Positions 42,791 through 51,873 of a stretch of 64,000 nt of DNA are shown here, piece by piece. Origin of the DNA: Nonomuraea cypriaca (GTDB taxonomy: Bacteria; Actinomycetota; Actinomycetes; Streptosporangiales; Streptosporangiaceae); NCBI RefSeq assembly GCF_015645445.1, contig NZ_JADOGI010000009.1, forward strand, positions 1 through 64,000. Reading direction: 5' to 3'. A model generated the notes under the pieces. It did no database searches. It saw nothing but the letters and a program-made list of their open reading frames with translations, and was not told the DNA's origin. A program made the translations under genes and the position numbers. Numbering within the stretch: position 1 is the stretch's first letter; each line of letters opens with the position of its first letter.

Positions 42791-45379
42791 CTACTCCTTT
42801 GTCGTGAAGGCGTACAGGTTGCCGTCCCATGCGCCGGCAACGAGCGTGTCACCGGAGACGGCGGGCGCGGAGGCGACCCACGTGCCGATCTCGTAGTTCC
42901 ACACCGTGTTGCCGGTCAGCCGATCGAGACCGTAGAGGATTCCGTTGTTGGAGCCGATGTACACCGTGTCGCCGCTGATGGCAGGCGCCGACAGGACGCC
43001 CCCGAGGTAGGGCTTACCGGGCAGGTTCACGCTCCACACAACCGAGCCGGTCGCCACGTTGAGCGCGGTGACGCGCCCGTCCGGGAAGCCCATGTACAGG
43101 GTGCCGCCGACGACGGCCGGCGCCGAGGGAGTGGCATTGCCGGCGATCCATGACGCGCCGGGGCTGCGGTACGTCCACAGGGTCGCGCCCGTGGTGCCGT
43201 CGCGGGCGATCACGCCGTTGTTCGAGCCGATGAAGACCCCGCCGTCGACGGCGGTGGGGGCACCGTCCTGCCAGCCTCCGAGCAGCGCCGCGGATGTCCA
43301 GAGCCGCGTACCTGTGGCCACGTCGTACGCGACGACCCGGTCCGCGGTGTGGTTGCCGACGTAGACCTTCCCGTCCGCGACCGCCGGAGTCCCGTCGCTC
43401 ATGGTCGACCCGGTCATCGGGGATTCCCAGAGGCTCGCACCGGTCTTGGGGTCCAGCGCCGTGAGCAGGCCCTGGCTGGCCTTGCCGTAGCGGGTCTGGT
43501 AGGCCCAGAACACCTTGCCCTCGGCAACGGTCGGCGAGTAGTACGAGTACGAGCGCTGCCGGTTCGGCGTCGCGGGCTCGGGCTCGCGCTTCCAGCGCTC
43601 GGTGCCGTCGGCCGCGTCGAAGGCGTGCAACGTGCCGTTGATCGTCGGGACGAACACCAGGCCGTCGAACACGGCGGGCGAGCCGTGCACGGAGGCGTCG
43701 GTCCGAGCCGACCACAGCAGCTTGCCGGTCTTCAAATCGACGGCGCGCATGCCGTTGTTCTCCAGCCCGTTCTCGTCGCGGGTGCCGACGTAGGCGACGC
43801 CGTTCACGATCGCGGACGAGCCGGTGAGGATCGTGCCGGGCGTGCGGTGCGTCCACGCCAGCTCAAGATCTGGGCGCACCACGTCCCCGCTGACCCCGCT
43901 GTGGCGCGCGTCACCGTGGAACTGCGGCCAGTCGGCGCCGGGCTCGATCTTGGCCGGTGCGGCGTCGGTCAGCCGGAAGGTCGACGACTTCTGCCACTTG
44001 GCTCCGCCCTTGGCGACGGCCTGCACGTCCAGGGTGTGCTCACCAACCGCAGGCTTCGCGCTGCCCGCGTACGGGCCGAACCATGTGAAGTCGCCGGACT
44101 TGTTCAGGGAGCGCCACTCGCCACCGTCTACGCGGTAGCGAACCTGCCCGACCTCATCGGTGGTTTGGTACGCGTTCACCTGGATCTCGCGGAGCCCCTC
44201 GGCCGAGACCGACGTTCCAGGGGCGGGGTTGGTCACCGAGAGCGCCTGCTCGACACCGTACATCCGGAACGGGTTGTCGAAGTTGTCGCCCCACATGTTC
44301 ACGTAACGGAAGCCACGCGGGCTGTGGTCGATGGTGTACGAGCTGGAGTTGGTCTGGATGTGCTTGGCGCCCTTGACCCAGTCGGTGTCGACGTCGTTGG
44401 AATGCTCATGGCCGACGAGCACGAGCTCGGTCTCGTACTTGTCGAGCAGCTCGGAGAATGAGTCGTAGCTCGAGTTCCCGCCGAACGGAACGTTCATCGG
44501 CTGGTGCATCAGGACGACCACGCGCTTGTCCTCCGCGTGAGCTTCCAGGTCCTGGCGCAGCCATTCACGCTGCTCCTCGATCGGCGCGGCGCCGTTGTTC
44601 TCCAGCACTACGAAGTGGCGGTTGCCCTGGTCGAACGAATACCATTCCGGGCCGACGTAGCGCCGGTAGTTGTCGATGCGCGCCGCGTAAGTCGCTCCGG
44701 GGCGGTACTCGTGGTTGCCCACCGCCGGCCATACTGGCAGCTTCGATGCCGCCGTGCCAGTGCGGTACTTCTGGAACTCCGCGTCCGTCGCGTTGTTGGT
44801 GAGGTCACCACTGACCTGCACGAATGCCAGGTCCTGCGAGGTCGAGGTGATCGCCCGCATCTGGTCGGCGAGATTCCCGTTCACGTGCGGGTCGGCAACG
44901 TTGGCGAAGGTGAACCTGTCGCTGTTCGACTTCGGATTGGGCAGGAGCGCGAAATCCGCCGTGGACTGCGCGCCGTCCGCGAGTTGCCCCAGATCCCGAT
45001 AGAACCGTGGGGTCATAGCCTCATCGGTGGGGACGTCGAAACCAGCCGGCTTGGTGATGAAGACCAGGTCAGTTGTCCGGCGGTCCACGTCGATGCTCAG
45101 GGCGTACCGGCCCTCGTCATCCGTCACCACGGTTTTCGCGCCGTCGGAGACGCTGACCCCGGCGACACCTGGCTCGGTCTTGGCCTTGCGGCCGTCGCCG
45201 TCCTTGTCCTGGAACACGACACCTTGAACGGTCGCCACGACCGGGTCCAGGACCTCGGCGACCACCGGCACCAGCGGGTTGACCAGCACGAGCGCGGCCA
45301 TGCCGCCCATGGTGACGACCAGCGCCCGGCGTAACGTCGGTGATACACCGCGCGCGCCGAGTTCATTGGTACTTCCCAC
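42791..45379 (-). CDS. Calcineurin-like phosphoesterase with N-terminal SdrD-B-like and C-terminal PQQ beta-propeller domains
   Basis: A membrane-anchored or secreted protein of 862 residues. A hydrophobic segment (LVVTMGGMAALVLVNPLVPV) is followed by an SdrD-B-like fold (VQGVVFQDKDGDGRK) and a metallophosphoesterase core (ANVADPHV, QVSGDLTNN, PAVGNHEYR, VVVLMHQP, VLVGHEHSND), giving a complete two-metal site. A C-terminal phosphoesterase domain comes next, then at least six PQQ-propeller blades (GVAYVGTRDENG, GKVYVGNHTADRVVAYD, GGVFIGSNNG, DTVYIGSNNG). The GTG start at 45379 is preceded by TTGGAG at proper distance. A role in cell-surface phosphoester turnover is inferred. Confidence 0.87.
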   Translation of the reverse strand: MGSTNELGARGVSPTLRRALVVTMGGMAALVLVNPLVPVVAEVLDPVVATVQGVVFQDKDGDGRKAKTEPGVAGVSVSDGAKTVVTDDEGRYALSIDVDRRTTDLVFITKPAGFDVPTDEAMTPRFYRDLGQLADGAQSTADFALLPNPKSNSDRFTFANVADPHVNGNLADQMRAITSTSQDLAFVQVSGDLTNNATDAEFQKYRTGTAASKLPVWPAVGNHEYRPGATYAARIDNYRRYVGPEWYSFDQGNRHFVVLENNGAAPIEEQREWLRQDLEAHAEDKRVVVLMHQPMNVPFGGNSSYDSFSELLDKYETELVLVGHEHSNDVDTDWVKGAKHIQTNSSSYTIDHSPRGFRYVNMWGDNFDNPFRMYGVEQALSVTNPAPGTSVSAEGLREIQVNAYQTTDEVGQVRYRVDGGEWRSLNKSGDFTWFGPYAGSAKPAVGEHTLDVQAVAKGGAKWQKSSTFRLTDAAPAKIEPGADWPQFHGDARHSGVSGDVVRPDLELAWTHRTPGTILTGSSAIVNGVAYVGTRDENGLENNGMRAVDLKTGKLLWSARTDASVHGSPAVFDGLVFVPTINGTLHAFDAADGTERWKREPEPATPNRQRSYSYYSPTVAEGKVFWAYQTRYGKASQGLLTALDPKTGASLWESPMTGSTMSDGTPAVADGKVYVGNHTADRVVAYDVATGTRLWTSAALLGGWQDGAPTAVDGGVFIGSNNGVIARDGTTGATLWTYRSPGASWIAGNATPSAPAVVGGTLYMGFPDGRVTALNVATGSVVWSVNLPGKPYLGGVLSAPAISGDTVYIGSNNGILYGLDRLTGNTVWNYEIGTWVASAPAVSGDTLVAGAWDGNLYAFTTKE

Positions 45380-45441
45380 AACCAACTCCAATTTCTTGAT
45401 GGGTTAACTACTTGCGTGGAAAGAAGGCCTTGTAATGGGGG

Positions 45442-46548
45442 TCAGGTCAGAAAGCGTTCGAAGAACCAGACGAAGCCGAATATCCCGGCCACGGCCGTCG
45501 CGCCGACGTGTGCGTACGACGACCACGCGAAACGGCGGATGAGCAGCAGCAATGGAAAGAGCAGGCCGATGATCAGCAGCTGCCCGAGCTCCACGCCCAC
45601 GTTGAAGCTCACCAGCGAACCGAGCAGGCGGCCGCCGAGCTGATCGGTGAAGCTGAGTGTGCTGGCGAAGCCAAGGCCGTGGAGCAGGCCGAACCCGAAA
45701 ACCACGAGTGGCCGGTGCCGCGACGCGCCGCCCAGGATGTTTTCCACGGCGACATACGCGATGGACAGCGCGATCAGCGGCTCGACGATCTTGTCTGGCA
45801 CTTCGACCCATCCGAGTGCTCCCATGATGAGAGTCACGCTGTGGGCCACGGTGAAGCTCGTCGCGAGGGTGAGCACGCTGCGCCAGCCCCGCGCACCAAG
45901 GAGAAGCAAAGCAATGAACAGCACGTGGTCGATGCCGCTGAGGATGTGCTCGGCGCCCATGACGATGAACCGGGCCACCAAGTCGAGAACGCCGGTCTTA
46001 CCCGCTTCGAACTCGTGGTGGCCGGTGTCGAAGACATACGTGCCGGTGGCCGCGCCGAGTGCGTAGTCCACGATGTTGGTGTGGTTGTCGACGACCGCGT
46101 CTCCGGCGGCGAAGACGTTGTAACGCACCGTGAAACCGCCGGAAGGTGAGCCCGGGCAGGCGTAGATGAGCACGCTGCGCGCGTAGACCTGTTCCTGCCC
46201 CTCCACAACACCCGTGTTCGCCAGCTCGCCGGAACATCCCACTCCATCCACCGACACCGTGACACGCTCGGTGAGGTAGGACTCGAGCTGGTCATGCTTT
46301 TGCTGCAGCAGCAGCTCACGGCCTTGTCCACCCTTCCAGGTGCCGAGCCCGGCGGCCGCGGCCAGCACGTCGTACTCCAAGTCGAGCTCATAGCGCACGG
46401 AGGAGCCGTCCTGCCGGATCAGCGAGGTTCCTTCCGTAGCACGGGGGTGCGCAGAGGCGGATCCTGACGCGAACGTGATGAGCAGGACAGCAGTCATCAC
46501 GGCGAGGCTCGCGGCTCTACAGATCCACACCCCGCCCGGAAGACGCAT
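45442..46548 (-). CDS. HupE/UreJ_2-family membrane protein
   Basis: A 368-residue exported and membrane-embedded protein. A signal sequence (VMTAVLLITFASGSASA) begins the mature part with His (HPRATEG). An extracytoplasmic domain of about 140 residues with one cysteine pair (GVGCSGEL, LIYACPG) precedes six or seven helices that contain HILSGIDHVLFIALLLLGAR and FGFGLLHGLGFAS. Bacterial relatives are annotated as HupE/UreJ and may handle nickel or another metal; the substrate is unproven. ATG 46548 is chosen; GTG 46581 is an alternative. It precedes the phosphoesterase/propeller gene by 62 bases on the same strand. Confidence 0.85.
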   Translation of the reverse strand: MRLPGGVWICRAASLAVMTAVLLITFASGSASAHPRATEGTSLIRQDGSSVRYELDLEYDVLAAAAGLGTWKGGQGRELLLQQKHDQLESYLTERVTVSVDGVGCSGELANTGVVEGQEQVYARSVLIYACPGSPSGGFTVRYNVFAAGDAVVDNHTNIVDYALGAATGTYVFDTGHHEFEAGKTGVLDLVARFIVMGAEHILSGIDHVLFIALLLLGARGWRSVLTLATSFTVAHSVTLIMGALGWVEVPDKIVEPLIALSIAYVAVENILGGASRHRPLVVFGFGLLHGLGFASTLSFTDQLGGRLLGSLVSFNVGVELGQLLIIGLLFPLLLLIRRFAWSSYAHVGATAVAGIFGFVWFFERFLT

Positions 46549-46721
46549 CTCCCACTCGTCCAGGCCGGAAGTCTTAGTCACGAGTTGGATCTTTATAGAG
46601 CACTTATACGGACAGGGGCGTGATCGGTTCACTCGGGGTGAACAGTTCCGGGCGACGGCGCGAACGGATGGGTAGCGGCCTAAACTGCCAGAACTCGGAC
46701 TTTCCGCCGCGCGTAGCGCGC

Positions 46722-47129
46722 CTATCGCGGAGGGCCATGCTTGTCCCCCCGGGCGCTCCCTTCCAGATCACCGAACGTCGCCTTTGGTTCCGGTCGGTTG
46801 AACAGCCGATCGGCGATCCGTGAGGTCAGCGCCGTGAGTTCGGCATCCCAGGACACGACGAGATCGTAGGTGAGACACAAGGTCACTTGCAGGCCATCGC
46901 CCATACACGCACCGTCACGATGGCGAACAGCTTAAAGATCTACCGATGTAGTACGGGGATCCGGGACCGCGGACAGCAATACATACAACTCGCACTGCTC
47001 ACCGTCGGTCACCACGGCCGGTGGATCAGGGTCGGTGGGTCGGCGCGGCAGCAGCGTGTCGATCGGCGATGATGGCATGAGCGGGTGTGACCTTCCGGTG
47101 TCATGTTGTCTCAGCAACTCCGTGATCAC
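46722..47129 (-). pseudogene. Remnants of two transposase genes (IS701-like and ISAs1-like N-termini)
   Basis: Two short minus-strand fragments. One (46722-46904) reads YDLVVSWDAELTALTSRIAD followed by RLFNRPEPKATFGDL, like the start of an IS701-type transposase. The other (46932-47129) reads VTDGEQCELYVLLSAVPDPR, like the N-terminal domain associated with ISAs1/H-repeat DDE transposases. Both stop abruptly. Assignment is from pattern memory only. The remainder of the 46549-47386 interval shows no gene. Confidence 0.4.
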
Positions 47130-47386
47130 CGATGTGGTCGCACCCGCCCTCGCGCGACTCCAGATCTTCGCATCCAGCCGACGCCACCCGCATATGCCCG
47201 AGTCAGGCGCCCATTAATCGACTACGCAATTGCCCTGGGCCTGACGACCGGGCCTGTGGCGCAAGCAGGCAGATCCATGGCCACCGCTCGCCGGTTGTGG
47301 CGGACCGTGACCGAGCAGGTCTCGCGACCGCTCCTGAGGAGTTTCGGATGGCGCTTTAACACCGTAGGTCGTTGCCCATCCAGTGC

Positions 47387-49204
47387 TTACCGAGAGGTGA
47401 GGCGCTCAATCTCGTGGATAACGGCTGCCCGGGAGTCGAGGAGGTTCTTGTATGTATCGGCGGTTGGCAGCGTGCGCGACGTGTCTACGTCTTGCAGCGC
47501 TTGTAGTCTCACCGGGTTGTCCGCGCCGCCGAGTTGTGCGAGCTGGTCGAGGAGTGCGAAGTCCTCCTGACCGTCGCGGAATAGCTCCCAACGAATGCTG
47601 GACACCGGGCCGTTGGGGCCGGGATAGACGAGGTATTCGTCTCCGGGCCGGTACTTACCGAAGTTGGGGAAGGTTACTCCCATGAATGTGGGGTTCGTGT
47701 AGGGGTCTTGCGGCCACGAGTTGTAGGACCAGCGCAGGTAGCCGTCAAGGTTGCGCTGTGCGCTGATCCAGGGCAGCAGGCGGGCACCGACTGGCGGCGA
47801 CTGCGTGAGGGTGTTCGGGTGGATCGGCTGATTCCAGGTGTAGAACGTGGTCTTCTTGCCTTCAGCCTTGCGCTTGTCGATCAGTTCTTGCGGCCAGGAA
47901 CTACGCGAGCCTTCGTTGAGTGACAGCTCATTGGCGAGCGGATCGGAGCTTTCGCCGCCGGCGATCGCAAACCGGTTGGCCGCCAGGTCCGGCGCATATT
48001 TCTGTACGAGGTCGAACGCCACCTGCATCTCGTTTGTGGGCCGCTCATCGAAGGCGAGATGCGTCTGGTGGAGCCAGCCCTTTGTGCGGAGGTGTTCCTC
48101 GAAGGTGACTAGGAACGCCGACCACGCGTCTGTCCATCGCTGCCCGCCGAGGTCGACCCACTCCCACACTTCGGAATTTGTCCGCGTGTCGGTGTAAGTG
48201 AGGTGGGGTGGTGGTCCCCCGAATCCGAGCAGACCGAAGACGCTGATTTGTGGGCCGATGCCGGAAGCTAGCGATTCTGCGACAAAGCGGTCCCAGTTGC
48301 GGAAGTCGAACGACCAGTCTTCCCCGTTGTAGGACCAGCTGATCAGCGAGTGCCACGGGATGTACGTCTGCGAGTGCCATGACCCATCCGGGCGTTCAAG
48401 CGGCCACGGATCGGTCACCGCTGCTGTGTTGACGACGCGCTGACCATGCTCGGCGAGATCGGCCAGATACGGTCGCAACGCCGCGAAGTGAGCGTCCGAC
48501 CATAGCGGCAGGTGCAACTGGTCAGCGATGGTGTCCGGCTGGAACCACACATTGAGATAGAAGTTCCGCTGCGCGGGAGGCGGCAGCGTCACATCCGCAA
48601 CCTTGACGGTCAGGTCATACGTCACCGCCCTCGCGTGCTGGGCACGCACCACGATGCGGCTGTGGTACGTGCCGGGGCGCGCCGTTTCGGGAACATCGAA
48701 GGTGAACCAGACCGGCTGAACCATGCCGGCAGGCACGTCAACCGTGTCGACGCCGCGTAACGGATCAGCAATCACGCCGCCGGGGGCGTTGGGGCTGTTC
48801 GGGATGTACTGCGGATAACGCACCTGGATCTTCTTGGAGATCGCGCCGCCCTCGCCAGTCGGCTTCAGTGGATCAACCTGCACCCGGAGCTTCTCGAGGT
48901 CCTGGGCGCTGGTGACGGCGAGCTGGGCGGACGCGTGCCCGCCTCGTACGACCGACAGGGACAACCGCCGGTCGCCGGCGGGAACCGGATCAGGGGCGGC
49001 CTGCGGGACGCGGTCGAACGACGAGGACGCGAAGTCGCCGGTCGGGACCCAGGTCCTGAGAGTGTCCGCGAGTGGACGCGCGTTCGCCGAAGCGGGTGTG
49101 ACGGCAGATCCGATCAGGAGCGCGATGACCGTGAGCCCCACGGTGAAGCGGCGTGACCTGACCACTCTGGTAGGTAGATGAGGGATGTTCGACGGTGCTG
49201 GCAC
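47387..49204 (-). CDS. Secreted DUF4091/GH123-like glycoside hydrolase
   Basis: A 605-residue exported enzyme. A signal sequence (FTVGLTVIALLIGSAVTPAS) is followed by a beta-sandwich domain (about 60-200, LSVVRGGHASAQLAVTS) and a TIM-barrel-like DUF4091 domain. The segment LAFDERPTNEM matches the Asp-Glu pair that family GH123 uses for substrate-assisted cleavage of beta-N-acetylgalactosaminides. The C-terminal LVYPGPNGPVSSIRWELFRD and GQEDFALLDQL is the usual DUF4091 ending. GTG 49204 has AGGGAG eight bases upstream; a longer open frame upstream is not used. Base composition here is visibly less GC-rich than in the first 40 kb, consistent with acquired DNA. Confidence 0.87.
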   Translation of the reverse strand: MPAPSNIPHLPTRVVRSRRFTVGLTVIALLIGSAVTPASANARPLADTLRTWVPTGDFASSSFDRVPQAAPDPVPAGDRRLSLSVVRGGHASAQLAVTSAQDLEKLRVQVDPLKPTGEGGAISKKIQVRYPQYIPNSPNAPGGVIADPLRGVDTVDVPAGMVQPVWFTFDVPETARPGTYHSRIVVRAQHARAVTYDLTVKVADVTLPPPAQRNFYLNVWFQPDTIADQLHLPLWSDAHFAALRPYLADLAEHGQRVVNTAAVTDPWPLERPDGSWHSQTYIPWHSLISWSYNGEDWSFDFRNWDRFVAESLASGIGPQISVFGLLGFGGPPPHLTYTDTRTNSEVWEWVDLGGQRWTDAWSAFLVTFEEHLRTKGWLHQTHLAFDERPTNEMQVAFDLVQKYAPDLAANRFAIAGGESSDPLANELSLNEGSRSSWPQELIDKRKAEGKKTTFYTWNQPIHPNTLTQSPPVGARLLPWISAQRNLDGYLRWSYNSWPQDPYTNPTFMGVTFPNFGKYRPGDEYLVYPGPNGPVSSIRWELFRDGQEDFALLDQLAQLGGADNPVRLQALQDVDTSRTLPTADTYKNLLDSRAAVIHEIERLTSR

Positions 49205-49390
49205 GTGATCAACTCCCTGAGCGATATTGCTGGCATCCGACGGATGTCGATCAGTATTGAACAGGGCACTGAGTCCCGCAAGAGGAGAGTGCTCGATAGC
49301 GACGGCTTCTCGGCAATATCGAGCAGAAAACTCCATGCTGGTCCGACGGCCTAACCACTGACGAGGAGTCGCGCTGGCCGGGCGGGGAAC

Positions 49391-49553
49391 GTGATTCTCG
49401 CCGTCGCGCCGAACCCGGCGCTCGACGTCACCCATGGATTCGGCGATTGCACCGCAGCTCGGTGCAGCGGGTACGGACCGTCAGCGAGCGCCCCGGCGGC
49501 AAGGCGGTCAACGTCGGCCGGGTGCTGCATCAGTTGGGGGAGAAGGTCCCCCG
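49391..49553 (+). pseudogene. fruK: 1-phosphofructokinase (PfkB family) fragment, frameshifted
   Basis: GTG 49391 begins VILAVAPNPALDVTH, the highly conserved N-terminus of FruK. After about 15 residues the frame shifts, and QRVRTVSERPGGKAVNVGRV followed by LHQLGEK (the GGKGxN sugar-binding motif with Gly to Ala) continues in another frame up to about 49553. Nothing of the remaining 230 residues is present. No PTS or DeoR-type regulator gene accompanies it. Confidence 0.75.
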
Positions 49554-50199
49554 GAGGGCGGCCCCTTCGTTCCCTCGCCTGCACACCGGGTGACGTTGAC
49601 AATGCACGGAGACTGGTTCATCCCGTGGCCGATCTTCCGTCGCTTCATTGACGGTGTCCGGGCGTCGGGGGACCTCGTGGAGGTTGGCCGGGAAGGGTTG
49701 CCCACGCAGGAGCTGGGTGACTAACTGGGTGACCACCGGGGCGGACACCAGCGGACGACCAGGGACACCGAAGGACGATCAGAGCGGGTCAACGCTGATG
49801 GCGTTCCAGGTCATCGGGCTGTGTTGGTTGCCTGGGGGGTCAAGGGGTCGCAGGTTCAAATCCTGTCGTCCCAACCAGATTTTTACTGGTCGAGCAGGGT
49901 GTCACTCAAAAGGGTGGCACCTTTTGGAGCCCGTGTACAAACTGATCCCTGAACCCGCTGCGTGGGCGACAAATGGGTGAAATGGTGACGTAGCGCGAAT
50001 CGTCGACAACGCGGAGCGACCTTCCGGTAGTAACAGCGGTTATCCAAGCCCTGTCACCAACCGGAAGGCCTGCCGCCGTTGTACGCCACCGCTCCTGTCG
50101 TTGTCCCCCGCAACGAAGAAACTGCCTGCTCATGTGTGGCCTGCCGCTATGGTGGCGGAGCTCGCCGCCCGCCCCCATCAGCAGCAACCGATACGATCA
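49554..50199. other. Interval with a tRNA fragment and no intact gene
   Basis: A short aromatic-rich plus-strand frame (MHGDWFIPWPIFRRFIDGVR, about 49602-49724) may be a remnant of an unidentified gene. The tRNA-Pro 3' half (49828-49877) is listed separately. 49980-50199 probably contains the degraded 3' part of the group II intron that follows on the minus strand; I could not identify domain V with confidence. Confidence 0.35.
49828..49877 (+). other. 3' half of a tRNA-Pro gene (possible attachment-site remnant)
   Basis: AGGGGTCGCAGGTTCAAATC and CTGTCGTCCCAACCA reproduce the variable loop, T-arm, 3' acceptor strand and CCA of an actinobacterial tRNA-Pro; the preceding TTGCCTGGGG resembles its anticodon arm. 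The T-stem GCAGG/CCTGT pairs properly. The 5' acceptor strand (TGGGACG expected) and D-arm are missing upstream, so no functional tRNA is encoded. Such 3' fragments are what tyrosine integrases leave at the far end of an inserted element. Confidence 0.65.
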
Positions 50200-51212
50200 C
50201 GCTAGCCGCATGACAACCCCAACGCGTGTCCACTTTCGCGGGGAAGGCCCCTGACCCATCGCCTTGAGCGCCGCCGCGCTGACCGCGGGCAGAAAAGACG
50301 TGAACGCCTTCCCATCCGGATACGTGGCCTTGCGAGGGCGGAAGGTGTAGCCGAGGAAGGTGAACGAGATGTGCTCGAAAGAGCCTCGCCGCCTCGAATC
50401 CCGGCAGTACACGATCTTCGTTTGTCGGGATGCAGCCGCAGCCCGACCTGTTCCATTCTCTCGGCGAGCGCAGCAAGCACCTGACGTGCCTGCCGCTCGG
50501 TCACGCAATGCACCACGGCGTCGTCGGCGTAGCGTTCGAACTCCACTGTCGGGACCTCGCGTTCCCCAGCCACGTGTCGAACGCGTAGTGCATGAACAGG
50601 TTGGCCAGGACGGGCGATACCGCTGATCGGGGTTCCCCGGTGCCGGTCGACCAGGGTTCCGTCGGGTTGCTGGATGGGGGCGGCGAGCCACCGCTTCACA
50701 TACAGCAATACCCATCGTTGGTCGGTGGTGATGTTGGCCTCGACCGCCTTGACCATCAGGTCCCACGGCACGCTGTCGAAGAACTTGGCGACATCAAGGC
50801 CAATCACCCAGTCCTTCTTCCAGCACCGCTGACGGCACTTGGCCACCGCGTCCAGGGCGGAGCGACGGGGCCGGTACACATAGGAATCGTCATGAAAGAT
50901 CGACTCCGTTCGAGGTTCCAGCGCCAGCGCCGCCACCGTCTGGGCGACCCTGTCGGCCACGGTCGGTAATCCCAGAACGCGGGTACCTCCCCCCCAGCCT
51001 TCGGGATTTCCACCGCCATCACCGCAGGAGGGAAGTAGGTTCCCGACGACATTCGATTCCAGATCTTGTAGAGGTTGTTCCTCAGATCGGCTTCGAAGTC
51101 CTCGATGGACTGCCTGTCCACTCCGGCAGCGCCCTTGTTGGCCTTGACTCGCTCGTATGCCTCCCACACCAGCCGCTTCGAAATCGCGAAGGGCTTGTCC
51201 TTCGGTTCCGAC
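50200..51212 (-). pseudogene. Group II intron reverse transcriptase/maturase, multiply frameshifted
   Basis: The start is intact (MSEPKDKPFAISKRLVWEAY, then ERVKANKGAAGVDRQSIEDF). The reading passes through RT blocks 0-5 in at least three frames: PPAVMAVEIPKAGG, shift, TRVLGLPTVADRVAQTVAAL, YRPRRSALDAV, LDVAKFFDSVPWDLM, a shift around GTPISG, FERYADDAVVHC with the catalytic YADD, shift, and HISFTFLGYTFRPRKA. The maturase and endonuclease parts are absent or unrecognisable. Several single-base indels make the protein non-functional. Confidence 0.85.
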
Positions 51213-51750
51213 ATGCTCACCCGCTTCCTCCCAGGCCTTGCCCGGTTGTTCGTGCGAACAAATCGACAGATGAGCCGGCCCCTTCGCTCCACCCCCATTA
51301 CCGGGGCTTCGTCACTACTACGGGCCGGTCCGCCAGCGGACGCCGCGACAGTACTCAACGCCTCACGATTTCTGCCGCCCGGCGCACTCCCTCTCGCCAC
51401 CCCGACCGCGCACGGCCCGGACAGCGGTGTCGGCATCCGCCTTCCCACGTTCCATGCAGAAGCCGCAGACCGGACTCGCGCCGCCTCTACGCCGGACACC
51501 ACCTGGCCAATAGACGGGCACCCGCCAGGCTCATCCCGGGCCCTTTTAACCACCCCGGTTTTGATGTCATCTACTTGTTTCGACGCGTCCTCGGACGGTT
51601 CGCTCTCGCTCGCCTTCCCGGTCCCCACCTGACGCATCACGTGCGCCTTTTCCTCAACGCTCACCACGACGGTCTTCAGCCAACGCAGCTTGAGGTGGTT
51701 TGACGTCTCCCCCCGCAGGGCGACGCCGAAGGGCCAGACCTTCATCTCCT
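51213..51750 (-). mobile_element. 5' non-coding part (domain I region) of the group II intron
   Basis: The 540 bases upstream of the reverse-transcriptase start are gene-free. On the minus strand they contain stretches typical of bacterial group II intron leaders (for example GCACGTGATGCGTCAGGTGG and ACAAGTAGATGACATCAAAA). The exact 5' splice boundary, expected near 51750, could not be set. The long open frame here has no protein-like composition. Confidence 0.45.
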
Positions 51751-51873
51751 GCACAGCACCGCATCCAGCGAGGTCACCTACACAACGACCTCACCTTCTG
51801 CGCTCGTGGCGCACTCAAAGAACAAGCTAAGCAACCCAGCATGACCACGTCACAACAATCGGGTCAGAACCGT

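Noticed and set aside
49591..49724. Short frame with MHGDWFIPWPIFRRFIDGVR
   Set aside because: Protein-like but without family, start signal or support; treated as a remnant within the decayed interval.
49801..49880. Functional tRNA gene
   Set aside because: The 5' acceptor strand and D-arm are missing; only the 3' half from the anticodon arm to CCA matches tRNA-Pro.
51213..51754. Protein-coding extension upstream of the reverse transcriptase
   Set aside because: The open frame has no domain and matches the position and sequence character of group II intron RNA domain I.
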